From an uncultured Muribaculaceae bacterium (lineage in GTDB: Bacteria > Bacteroidota > Bacteroidia > Bacteroidales > Muribaculaceae), in the NCBI GenBank assembly GCA_910585285.1, contig CAJUDL010000006.1, forward strand, positions 1 through 64,000: a DNA stretch of 64,000 nucleotides, written 5' to 3'. Below are positions 35,683 through 44,537 of this stretch, piece by piece; within the stretch, counting starts at the first letter, position 1, and each line of letters starts with the position of its first letter. The translations under genes and the position numbers were made by a program. The notes under the pieces were generated by a model, which was not told the origin of the DNA, did no database searches, and saw only the letters and a list, made by a program, of their open reading frames with translations.

Positions 35683-38600
35683 TGGCAAATCAAAAACCCT
35701 CATGGGGCAACGCTCCACAAGAATCAACAACAGCCAAAACCGGTGGCTGGGGTAACGCTCCGCAGGAATCAACAACTGCCGGCTCCGGTGGCTGGGGCAA
35801 TGCCCCGCAGGAATCAACTACAGCCAAAACCGGTGACTGGGGCGATGCTCCACAGGAATCAACCACGGGAGGACAACCGAAACAATCATACGGAGTGAAA
35901 GGTGATTGTCCGGTATATTCCTTCTATATCTTGAACGGGCTGACTTTCAGCGTGAAGCGCGTTATCTCCGACCAGTCAGGCGAAGCCATCATCTTCGAAG
36001 TAGAAAACGGCGGCAATCTCTATGTCCTGAAACTCTATCGCCGCGGCGTAGTGCCCAACCATGATGTGCTTCAGCGAATCATGGAGCAGCGCGGCAACGG
36101 TCTCCTTGTCGATATATATGCCCACGGGCAATGGCATGATGATGTAGGTGGCGGAGACTATCACTATGAAGTTATGGAGCATTGTTGCGGAGGATCGCTC
36201 GCAAATGTCAACGTGCATGGAGATGAAGAAAAACTACGAATGCTTGCTGCAAGGATGGCTTCGGCTCTTGACTTCGCACACAGCAAAGGTGTTCTTCATC
36301 GCGACGTAAAGCCTGCCAATTTCCTATTCGTAGACAAGGAACAGACACGCTTTGTGCTTACTGACTGGGGGTTGGCGAAAATGCTTGACAAAGACCGGCG
36401 CACCGTCACCGATGCCGGACGCACGAAAATATATGCCGCTCCGGAGATGTACACTTATATTCCGGGCACCCCTACCTATGTCGGACCGAAAGCCGACTTT
36501 TTCTCCATGGGAATGACGCTTATGGCGCTATGGATGGGAGAAGGCAGACTTCTTGCCGACGAGACAAAACTCGTGCATGACAAACAAGAAGAGACACTGC
36601 CCTATCCCCAACGCGGCGAAATGAGCGACCATATGCTCGGACTGATCAAAGCCCTGACGCGTCGAAATCCCGATGTGCGTGCAGGATTTGACGAAATGAT
36701 ACGCTGGAGCAAGGGGGAAAGCATATTCCAGGAAAAGGAGGATGACTCGTTGGCAGAGTTCAAGATTGTGTTCAACGCAACTGCCGGGCTTATAGCCCAC
36801 ACGCCCAAAGAACTCAGCGACATGATGTGGGCGGATCAGGAACTTGCAAAAAAGTATCTTTACTCCGACAAGGTGACAAAATGGTTTCGCGATATCGAGC
36901 GTCCGGAGCTTGCCATGGCAATGGAGGATATTACCGAAAACCGCTTCCCCGGCAACCGTGACGAGGGTCTTTACGCAGCGTGCCTGACCCTGAATCCGGA
37001 GATGCCATATACGTTCATACAGAATGAAAAACGAATAGAAATACACAACCTTAAAGAACTTGGAGAAGCTCTTGGGAACTATACAATCTCGGACATATCC
37101 GGATTGGCAAGCCAGGCGTTCCTGATGTGGGTTGCCATTCAGGATCCCGCTTTGGCAGGAAAAGCCATGAAAAGACCTAACGACTGGTGGTATATAGCCT
37201 ATACCCTCACTCCCGACCGTTCATTCTATTTCTCTCCATTGGCTACGAGCGATTACGGATCCGCGCAGCAATTAGGGCAACGCATTGTTGATGAAATCTC
37301 AGGAGTCAAGAAACCCGGTCAGTTGCTTGACAGTGTTGCCCCCGGTTTCGAAAAAAGCCGTCTTTACGCTTATCTAAGCGCCAAAGGGCAATACGACAGT
37401 CAGATAAAATGGATAAATTACTGCCTGGAACTGAACTCTCAAGACAACAAAAAGAAATTCGCTCCCTATACCCTGCGAGTAGCCCGGTTTAAAGCAGCAA
37501 CAGGTCTCTTAGGGAAGGTTCCGCCCATAACTCTTGATGGCCATACTTTTGAAAAGCCGAAAGATATCGAGCAGACGGATATGTCTGAAATATCATCGGA
37601 TGATCAGGATATACTCGCCGACTGGCTCGCCCTCTTCCATCAGGAGGATCCCAATGCCGACTATAAGAAAAAATCCTATCTCAAGCGTACTTCCGAATAT
37701 TCCGATGCCCTTGACTGTCTGCCGGAATGCTCGTATTGCCTGCAATCCGAAGACAGCGCGGCGGACATAGCCGTAGCAATGCAGGTCAATGAACAGAGCT
37801 GGCGCAAAGTGAAGATCTGGCGATGGATAGCAGGGATATTCGGATTCCTACCCTTGCTTATTATGTGCGCAGCCGGGATTTATCTCACGGTAACCATGGG
37901 AGCGCTCGACTTTTCCGATAGTCTTGAAGCCGTAGGCTATTGGGTAGGCATAGGTGTCGGTGGTCTGATATTTCTCGGCATGCTCGGTGAAGACTATGGT
38001 TTCATTTTTGCCGGCATAGCTGCCGTGATATGCTTTGCTCTGATTAGACTGGCATTCACATTTCTCGGGTTTATTGTTCCATGGCTGGTAATCGGACTTA
38101 TGCTTGTCGCACTGATATTTTTAGGAAAAAAAGTTTTTTGGGGCGAAAAGCAGTATTTCGATGACCAATACAGCGACCTTGACTGGGATGAAGTTGTAGA
38201 GCGATATTTTGTGGGAATACGCTTCAATTGTCTCGATAAGGTATTCCCCCTTAACGTTCCCGATAATTATCCGGTCTGCGTGATCGATGAGTGTTCGGAA
38301 AGAGCCTACGCCGAGCTTCCGGGAGTGCGCAAGAGTGCGTTGCTTATGCTCGCAATGGCTCTGATAGGTGGTGCGCTATGCTGGTTCACCGCAAAGGGTA
38401 TAAACGCCCCTGTCAAAGAAGCGACAACCGGGATTGAACTTCTGCAAGGCAATTTCCAAGGTGATATCGAAGGCACACCCGCAACCATCGATTTCAAGAC
38501 TCTCAAGGATGGAGAACTGGAGGCTGTCATGTCGATAGACTATCGTAGTGGAAACACCCGTCAGACAATGGCTGGAAAAGCTGCAGTGTCGTTCCCCGTG

Positions 38601-38738
38601 ATGCTACCCAAAACAGACAACAGCAGTATCTATCTGCAGATCGATACAGCCTACACGCAGGATGCCACAACCATAGCACGTGGAATCTATTGCAATTCAA
38701 AGAAAAAACTACGTAAAGTCAATATTCAGAAGAAGTGA
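35682..38738 (+). CDS. membrane Ser/Thr protein kinase with N-terminal tandem repeats
   Basis: A 1018-residue eukaryotic-like kinase. Four copies of a 15-residue unit (WGNAPQESTTAKTGG, residues 8-62) are followed by the kinase domain (about 75-345): lysine K117 in YVLKLY, HRDVKPANF at 206-214, DWG (228-230) in place of DFG, and APE at 253-255. A long helical region leads to a membrane cluster at about 710-820 and another helix near 884-905, then a ~110-residue tail likely outside. All catalytic residues are present, so it should be active. It is coupled to the neighbours on both sides (TAATG, GTGA). Confidence 0.9.
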   Translation: MANQKPSWGNAPQESTTAKTGGWGNAPQESTTAGSGGWGNAPQESTTAKTGDWGDAPQESTTGGQPKQSYGVKGDCPVYSFYILNGLTFSVKRVISDQSGEAIIFEVENGGNLYVLKLYRRGVVPNHDVLQRIMEQRGNGLLVDIYAHGQWHDDVGGGDYHYEVMEHCCGGSLANVNVHGDEEKLRMLAARMASALDFAHSKGVLHRDVKPANFLFVDKEQTRFVLTDWGLAKMLDKDRRTVTDAGRTKIYAAPEMYTYIPGTPTYVGPKADFFSMGMTLMALWMGEGRLLADETKLVHDKQEETLPYPQRGEMSDHMLGLIKALTRRNPDVRAGFDEMIRWSKGESIFQEKEDDSLAEFKIVFNATAGLIAHTPKELSDMMWADQELAKKYLYSDKVTKWFRDIERPELAMAMEDITENRFPGNRDEGLYAACLTLNPEMPYTFIQNEKRIEIHNLKELGEALGNYTISDISGLASQAFLMWVAIQDPALAGKAMKRPNDWWYIAYTLTPDRSFYFSPLATSDYGSAQQLGQRIVDEISGVKKPGQLLDSVAPGFEKSRLYAYLSAKGQYDSQIKWINYCLELNSQDNKKKFAPYTLRVARFKAATGLLGKVPPITLDGHTFEKPKDIEQTDMSEISSDDQDILADWLALFHQEDPNADYKKKSYLKRTSEYSDALDCLPECSYCLQSEDSAADIAVAMQVNEQSWRKVKIWRWIAGIFGFLPLLIMCAAGIYLTVTMGALDFSDSLEAVGYWVGIGVGGLIFLGMLGEDYGFIFAGIAAVICFALIRLAFTFLGFIVPWLVIGLMLVALIFLGKKVFWGEKQYFDDQYSDLDWDEVVERYFVGIRFNCLDKVFPLNVPDNYPVCVIDECSERAYAELPGVRKSALLMLAMALIGGALCWFTAKGINAPVKEATTGIELLQGNFQGDIEGTPATIDFKTLKDGELEAVMSIDYRSGNTRQTMAGKAAVSFPVMLPKTDNSSIYLQIDTAYTQDATTIARGIYCNSKKKLRKVNIQKK
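35703..35870 (+). repeat. four 45-bp coding tandem repeats in kinase N-terminus
   Basis: In-frame 45-bp units encode WGNAPQESTTAKTGG with small changes (AGSGG, AKTGD, WGDAPQESTTGG). Ser/Thr-rich units suggest a substrate or docking tail for the kinase itself or for the FHA protein (inference). Copy number is likely variable between strains. Confidence 0.85.
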
Positions 38739-41700
38739 ACTGCTCGAAATGTAATAAACCGAACCATCCCACGGCAAAATACTGCAAGTGGTGCGGCACA
38801 CCGATAGCGATGGCTTCCGGCAGCGCAACCGGCGCCAATCCGCTTGACACCCTTATCGACAAGAGAACAATCAGGACTCAGCTTGATGACATTGTGGAGA
38901 AAGCACGCTCCAAGCATGATTTCTGCACGCGAAACAATATTGCCTCACGAATGCAGCTCAGCTTTGTCATTACCGGCGATGCCGGCACAGGCAAAACCAC
39001 TGTTGCCAAAGCTATAACTGCCGCGTTGGCTGATGCTGGTGTGCTCAAGAGTCCTGTTGCGGAAGTCGTTAATCCCGTGGATTTCGACAACTGGATCAAG
39101 AATCTCGACAAGCATACCGACAGACTTGCCAACTCAGCCATAATCGTGGAAGAATCACAAAAGCTCGTGCCTGACGGCGAAGCTGAGGAGGTTGCGAAAC
39201 TCGACCACATACTTCAGGCAGCACGCCGCTGGCGCGAAGATGGCTTCAAACCCGTGGTAATCATCACCGGCAACAAACGTCTACGCAAATTCTTCAATGA
39301 GAATCCGAATTCCGCGTCGGCAATCAATTATTTCTTTGAAACTGAAGAACTGACGGTTGACGGACTGATGGAAATTGCGCGCCGGCAACTCTCTGAAAAA
39401 TATAAACGGCAGCTAACACAGGAGGCGGAAGAAAAACTCCGTCGGGTGTTTGTAAACGATCGCAGGCAACCGCATGATGCATTGGGAGCAGGGGGACATA
39501 ATGCCGCAACGAGAGCATACAACATCGATCTCGCAGCTATCGGCTCTACAACCTCATTGCTTGGTGCGGATTATGTGAAAGGGAAAGAATTCAAACCTAA
39601 GACCCTTCATGAGGTAATGACTGAATTTAACAAATATGTCGGAGTAGATGAGGTCAAAAATTCTATACGCACTATTGCAAACACCATAGCCGAGGATGTG
39701 AGAGCTGGTCGTCCGGCATGTGTGATGCATCATTATCAGTTTCTTGGCAATCCGGGAACAGGAAAGACAACCATGGCTCGCCTTTTCGCCGATGCTCTCA
39801 ATGCATTGGGCGCACTTCCGGTAGGACATCTGGTGGAAGTGTCGAAAGATGATCTTGTATCCAGTTTCGTAGGAGACACTACGTCAAAAGTCGTGGAGGC
39901 GTTCCAAAAGGCGATGGGGGGCGTTCTTTTCATTGACGAGGCTTATCAGCTCGGCAACGATTCGCACGGCAAGGACGCTATCGACACCATTCTCACACAG
40001 GCTGAGAACAACCGTGGAAAACTGGTGGTAATCATTGCCGGTTACACAAAGGAAATGGGTGAATTTGTGCAAATCAACTCCGGGATTGCATCACGTTTCG
40101 ACTCTATAATAAATTTCCGCGACTACACTGCCGAAGAACTTACCGAAATCTTCCGCCGCATGGTTAATTCATCAAAAGAGGGTTTGAGGTTGAATCCGGA
40201 AGCTGATGCGAATGTAGGAAATGTATTCAAGAAAATGTATCTCACCCGCAGCCGCACTTTCGGAAATGCCAGAGAGGTGAGGACTGTGTTTATAAAAGCT
40301 GTGGAGCGCATGAAAAACCGTCTCGCAGCCGATCCTGCCTCAGGATATTTCCTGACCATGCAAGATATTGAGGGAGAGGAAGGAAAAACCAAGTCGGTAG
40401 ACGACATCCTCGCCGAACTGGATGACATGATAGGTATGGACGCGGTAAAAGATCAGTTGCGTCGCATAGCCCGCAATGTCGAGCTGAACCGCCGTAGGGC
40501 ACAGACAGGTCGAGCAAATGCCAAGGTGGATAATATCCACATCGCCATCACGGGAAGTCCAGGTACGGGCAAGACTGAAATAGCAAAGCGCCTCGGACGC
40601 ATATTCAAGGCGATGGGCGTATTGTCGAAGGGGCATGTGGTGGAACGGGAACGAAAAACTCTCCTTGATTCCATGGCGAATTCTGCAGGTTTAAATATGG
40701 ATAAGGCAGTTGATGAGGCACTTGGGGGAGTGCTCTTTATTGACGAAGCATATAATCTCATTCCGATGGATAACCCCACAGACAAAGATAAGGACGGAAC
40801 AGCCGCCGTTGAAGCTCTCATGACCCGGATGAGCAACGATGCCGGCAAATTTGTTACTGTCATCGCGGGTTATAAGATGGAAATTGAAGAGTTTATAGCC
40901 AATGCGAACCCTGGACTCGCCCGGAGGTTTACCCACCGCATACATATCGAGGATTATCCGGTAGACGTACTCGTTGAGATCTTCAAGTCACGTGCTAAAA
41001 AAGAGGGCTTTGCCATGACAGCGGATGCGGAAGAGCTGTTGCAGAAAAAGGTGCAGGAGATGCATACCGCAAAAGACAAAAACTTCGGGAATGCCGGCGC
41101 GATGATGAAGCTTTTCAACCAGACGCTGGAACGTCAGGCAGACAGACTCGGCGAATGCATGGACGAACTTACTGACGACCAGATGTTTACCATAGAGGCG
41201 GCAGATATTCCCTATGAGTCACCAAAGAAAGTGGATATCAAGCAGTGTATGCAGGAGCTTGACGGACTCGTCGGACTTGCTTCCGTAAAGAAAATCGTGC
41301 ATGACCTTGCTGATGCCATCACTATCGAACAGGAACGCGCGGCAATGGAAGGAAGACAGCCGAGGGTGCCTATGAGCCACTATCTCTTCTTAGGCAATCC
41401 GGGAACAGGCAAAACCACTGTGGCGCGCATTATGGGCGATATTTTCTATTCATTAGGTCTGCTGCCGAGCAACAAACTTGTGGAAGTCAAGCCTTCTGAC
41501 ATGATAATCGGTTTGGTAGGTCAGACAGGTGCCCAGACCCGCAAGGTTGTGAACCGAGGACTCGGAGGGGTGCTCTTTATAGACGAAGCGTACGGGCTCA
41601 ATGACGGCGGTTTCGGCACCAAGGACGCTTCTCCCGAACTGCTGACATTGCTCAACGATTATCGGGGCAAAATGGTCTGCATCGCTGCCGGATACCCGCG

Positions 41701-42037
41701 TGAAATGGCTGAATGGCAGGCAACGAACTCCGGTCTCGACCGTCGTTTTGATGTCAAGGTACATTTCGAAGACTATAACGCCGATGAGCTTGCAGTCATA
41801 TTCCTCAATATCCTTAGGAAGGAGAGCATGCATATCGATGAATTTGCAGAAGAGGAGATGCGTGATTATTTCCGCACCCTTGTCTTCAACAAAGGGGCAA
41901 ATTTCGGCAACGCAGCCGAAGCTGTGAATTATTTCAACAAAGTGAAAATCAATCAGGGACGCCGCCTGCGCAGAATGTCCTCACACGACCGTGAGGAACT
42001 ATACTGGCTGCGTCGCGAAGACATGACAATAGAATGA
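38735..42037 (+). CDS. four-module CbbX/SpoVK-type AAA+ ATPase with zinc ribbon
   Basis: A 1100-residue chain starting at GTG (overlapping the kinase stop as GTGA). A zinc ribbon (Cys 3, 6, 17, 20) precedes four AAA+ modules with Walker A motifs near residues 81 (GDAGTGKTT), 337 (GNPGTGKTT), 607 (GSPGTGKTE) and 887 (GNPGTGKTT). Modules 2-4 have GGVLFIDEAY Walker B motifs and the CbbX/EccA look (FLGNPGTGKTTMAR, HLVEVSKDDL, RFD...). Module 1 has IIVEES instead and may be inactive in hydrolysis. This family remodels protein complexes. Four modules in one chain is unusual. Confidence 0.9.
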   Translation: MNCSKCNKPNHPTAKYCKWCGTPIAMASGSATGANPLDTLIDKRTIRTQLDDIVEKARSKHDFCTRNNIASRMQLSFVITGDAGTGKTTVAKAITAALADAGVLKSPVAEVVNPVDFDNWIKNLDKHTDRLANSAIIVEESQKLVPDGEAEEVAKLDHILQAARRWREDGFKPVVIITGNKRLRKFFNENPNSASAINYFFETEELTVDGLMEIARRQLSEKYKRQLTQEAEEKLRRVFVNDRRQPHDALGAGGHNAATRAYNIDLAAIGSTTSLLGADYVKGKEFKPKTLHEVMTEFNKYVGVDEVKNSIRTIANTIAEDVRAGRPACVMHHYQFLGNPGTGKTTMARLFADALNALGALPVGHLVEVSKDDLVSSFVGDTTSKVVEAFQKAMGGVLFIDEAYQLGNDSHGKDAIDTILTQAENNRGKLVVIIAGYTKEMGEFVQINSGIASRFDSIINFRDYTAEELTEIFRRMVNSSKEGLRLNPEADANVGNVFKKMYLTRSRTFGNAREVRTVFIKAVERMKNRLAADPASGYFLTMQDIEGEEGKTKSVDDILAELDDMIGMDAVKDQLRRIARNVELNRRRAQTGRANAKVDNIHIAITGSPGTGKTEIAKRLGRIFKAMGVLSKGHVVERERKTLLDSMANSAGLNMDKAVDEALGGVLFIDEAYNLIPMDNPTDKDKDGTAAVEALMTRMSNDAGKFVTVIAGYKMEIEEFIANANPGLARRFTHRIHIEDYPVDVLVEIFKSRAKKEGFAMTADAEELLQKKVQEMHTAKDKNFGNAGAMMKLFNQTLERQADRLGECMDELTDDQMFTIEAADIPYESPKKVDIKQCMQELDGLVGLASVKKIVHDLADAITIEQERAAMEGRQPRVPMSHYLFLGNPGTGKTTVARIMGDIFYSLGLLPSNKLVEVKPSDMIIGLVGQTGAQTRKVVNRGLGGVLFIDEAYGLNDGGFGTKDASPELLTLLNDYRGKMVCIAAGYPREMAEWQATNSGLDRRFDVKVHFEDYNADELAVIFLNILRKESMHIDEFAEEEMRDYFRTLVFNKGANFGNAAEAVNYFNKVKINQGRRLRRMSSHDREELYWLRREDMTIE

Positions 42038-42540
42038 AGTGCTATCATTGCAAACAACAGATCGACGACGATTCGCTCTACTGCGATCAGTGCGGCGAAC
42101 AGATATTTATATGTCCAGACTGCGGCATTCCCGGGAAAGGGGCTGGGAAACGTTGCGGACAATGCGGCAAACCACTCGTGGCAGCAGGTTCTAAAGCCGC
42201 TTCCGCGCCTCAAACGGGGAGCACACCTCCTCCGGATACTTCCTCTTCACCTCGTGCCGCCACGCGCCTTGTAAGCCGCGAAATGGGGCTTACAATTGAT
42301 CTTTCCGATGGCTTGGTGCTCGGTCGCCTTGAGGGTCGCTATGCCTCGATGCTGGCACCGCTGAAATTCCTTTCGGCGCGACATGCCAGCATACGGCGCG
42401 ATACAAATGGATGGATAATCACCGATGAAGGCTCCCGCAACGGCACCGCCGTCAACGGACAGTGGTGTTTCTCTCCCCTGCGTTTTAATATCGGCGATAC
42501 CATACGCTTCGCTAATTCATATGATTTTATAGCCGAATGA
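42034..42540 (+). CDS. double zinc ribbon-FHA domain protein
   Basis: A 168-residue protein: two zinc ribbons (Cys 3/6/17/20 and 27/30/41/44), a flexible Ser/Pro/Thr-rich linker (SAPQTGSTPPPDTSSSP), then an FHA domain from about residue 75 (LVLGRLEGRYASML, SARHASIRRDTNGWIITDEGSRNGTAVNG). FHA domains bind phosphothreonine, so it is the likely reader for the adjacent kinase. The start overlaps the AAA+ stop (ATGA). Confidence 0.9.
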   Translation: MKCYHCKQQIDDDSLYCDQCGEQIFICPDCGIPGKGAGKRCGQCGKPLVAAGSKAASAPQTGSTPPPDTSSSPRAATRLVSREMGLTIDLSDGLVLGRLEGRYASMLAPLKFLSARHASIRRDTNGWIITDEGSRNGTAVNGQWCFSPLRFNIGDTIRFANSYDFIAE

Positions 42541-43235
42541 AACTTACATACCATGCCATAAGCCACCGCGGACTCGTACGCGCCAACAACGAGGATACAA
42601 TCCTTGTCGGGAACCAGATATTACGTGACAATTCCGACTCTTTCAGCTTTGACATTCCTGAAGGAGGCATTGTCTTTCCCGCCATTGTGTGTGACGGAGT
42701 GGGTGGCAACGCCCGGGGCGAGGAAGCCTCGATGACTGCTTGCGAAGGATTCCGCTCATTTTTCGAGAAACTGTCGCCTGACATCGACCAGAATGAGTTA
42801 ATAATGGAACTAAAAGGGGAGATGCAGCGCGTCAATGAATCCATCCTCACAGAGGCTGCCGGTTGCGGCATGGCATCGACCCTGACAGGGCTACTCGTTT
42901 GCGGAGAGAATGCCTACGTGCTCAATGCCGGCGATTCGCGGGTGTACAGACTACGCTACGACAATCTAAAACTAATGACACGAGAGCACACCATGGAAAG
43001 TGGTGGCCGTCGTGTCATTACAAATTGTCTGGGAATGCCAAATGTCACACTTGATATCACTCCTACCGCCATCGTGCCCGGCGATGTATTCGTAGTCTGC
43101 TCCGATGGTCTCTTCGATATGGTTTCCGACCCTGAAATCTCCGATAATGCCGGCTCCGCCGAAACCCTGCTCTCCCTTGCTCTCAACAACGGAGGATATG
43201 ACAACACCTCAATCATAACCCTCCGGTTTGATTAG
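42537..43235 (+). CDS. PP2C-family Ser/Thr protein phosphatase
   Basis: A 232-residue metal-dependent phosphatase with all PPM motifs: RGLVRANNEDTILVG, VCDGVGGNARGEE, GMASTLTGLLV, NAGDSRVYRLR, VVCSDGLFDMVSD and DNTSIITL. It should reverse phosphorylation by the kinase of the same transcript. It is the last of five genes joined by ATGA/GTGA/TAATG overlaps. A 100-bp gap and a new promoter follow. Confidence 0.93.
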   Translation: MKLTYHAISHRGLVRANNEDTILVGNQILRDNSDSFSFDIPEGGIVFPAIVCDGVGGNARGEEASMTACEGFRSFFEKLSPDIDQNELIMELKGEMQRVNESILTEAAGCGMASTLTGLLVCGENAYVLNAGDSRVYRLRYDNLKLMTREHTMESGGRRVITNCLGMPNVTLDITPTAIVPGDVFVVCSDGLFDMVSDPEISDNAGSAETLLSLALNNGGYDNTSIITLRFD

Positions 43236-43288
43236 GCTCCCTCATATAATTTCCGGCAGGGTAAGTTCATGGATTTTATACAGATATG

Positions 43289-43320
43289 CTTGCATAATCA
43301 GGATTAATTGGCTAACTTTG
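43289..43320 (+). promoter_or_regulatory. promoter of FGE-like gene
   Basis: CTTG (43289-43292) is followed after 20 nt by TAACTTTG (43313-43320), 90 bp upstream of the ATG at 43411. Confidence 0.5.
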
Positions 43321-43410
43321 TTCTATCACTTGCCTTAAGTGAACTTTCTTCTTTCTTTTGGAAAGCGTGAATTTCCAATCTGTGTTTTCAAAATCCAACT
43401 AAATATCAAC

Positions 43411-44445
43411 ATGATGAAAAAGTTTTTCTTGATTTCAGCCTTATTGCTTGCCGGTATATGCTTTGCAGCGCAAGCAGATCTCGCCAAGGTCAAACTCAAA
43501 AATGGCGTAGAACTTACCGGCACACTCATTTCGATGGATCCCACCGATAAAATCGTAATCGAGATTGGCGGCACTCAATCCACCATCAAGATGACAGATG
43601 TTGAATCCGTGGAGAAAGTGGTAGAACCCACTGCAGCAGCGCCTGCAACCGCACCGGCAGCCGCAGCTTCACAGGAAGATGCCCTGCCAAAAGAAAAAAT
43701 TGTCAATATCGCAGGACACGATGTGAAATTCGTACTTGTTCCAAGCAGCACTTTTTCGTATGGCTATGATGGTCCCGGAAGCCGTGTGATCGACAGCGAG
43801 CCGGTGCATGAAGTAGAAGTATCTCCTTTCTATGTTAGTGCAGACCCCGTATCCGTTGACCTGGCAAAAGACATCATCGGTTCCGACCCCTGGAGCGAAT
43901 ATACATATAGCTTTGACGAGAATGGATTGAAGATTTATGCCAAAGCCGGACTTGATTTTGCTTATGAAAAAGATCTGGACAAAGTAAAGAAGATTGCTTT
44001 CTTTTTTCCATCATTCAATAAAATGGAGATCCAAAACGGAGCTGGAAAACTCGCCAAGGAAGGTGAGTCTTTTCCATCTGCAAAGGCCTTTATCGCTGCC
44101 TTGCAAGAGAAAGCAGGGAAAGATGTAAAGTTACTCAATGAGGTGCAGTATGCTTCTCTGATCAAACAGGAAATAGAGGGCGTTAATTTCCCGATGAATC
44201 CTGAAATTATGATGTCTGTATACATGAACGAACGCAAAAATCCATCGGTAAATAAGTATATGACAAAGGGTCTCGACATGATTGTCTACCCCGGTGGCTT
44301 CAGAAGCAATGTGAAGGTTAGTAAACTTGATTACCGCGCAAGCTTAGGCATGCATAAGGTTGACAAAAAGAAGAAAGTAGTAAAATTCTACTCCGGTCTT
44401 GCCAACATTATAGGACCAACGCATCTTGTTATACCCGCTAAATAA
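43411..44445 (+). CDS. exported protein with degenerate formylglycine-enzyme-like domain
   Basis: A 344-residue exported protein. The signal peptide (MMKKFFLISALLLAGICFA) is followed by a small beta domain (VKLKNGVELTGTLISMDP) common in Bacteroidota envelope proteins and an Ala/Pro linker. The rest looks like a divergent SUMF1/FGE fold: FVLVPSSTFSYG, DSEPVHEVEVSPFYVSADPVS at the start and GGFRSNVKVSKLDYRASLG ... GPTHLVIPAK at the end match the family's opening and closing strands. The catalytic cysteines are absent, so it is probably a structural or binding version. Confidence 0.65.
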   Translation: MMKKFFLISALLLAGICFAAQADLAKVKLKNGVELTGTLISMDPTDKIVIEIGGTQSTIKMTDVESVEKVVEPTAAAPATAPAAAASQEDALPKEKIVNIAGHDVKFVLVPSSTFSYGYDGPGSRVIDSEPVHEVEVSPFYVSADPVSVDLAKDIIGSDPWSEYTYSFDENGLKIYAKAGLDFAYEKDLDKVKKIAFFFPSFNKMEIQNGAGKLAKEGESFPSAKAFIAALQEKAGKDVKLLNEVQYASLIKQEIEGVNFPMNPEIMMSVYMNERKNPSVNKYMTKGLDMIVYPGGFRSNVKVSKLDYRASLGMHKVDKKKKVVKFYSGLANIIGPTHLVIPAK

Positions 44446-44470
44446 TCTTTTAAAACAACCCTTAAACAAT

Positions 44471-44510
44471 AAGCGGCTTCGCAAATGGCATATTTTGCGA
44501 AGCCGCTTTT
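44471..44510. terminator. bidirectional terminator between convergent genes
   Basis: A perfect 15-bp stem (44471-44485 with 44494-44508, 8-nt loop) with a T-run on the plus side and an A/T-rich flank on the minus side. It ends both the FGE-like gene and carB. Confidence 0.8.
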
Positions 44511-44537
44511 ATTGCTGTTAAATTAATAAAAGCCTAA

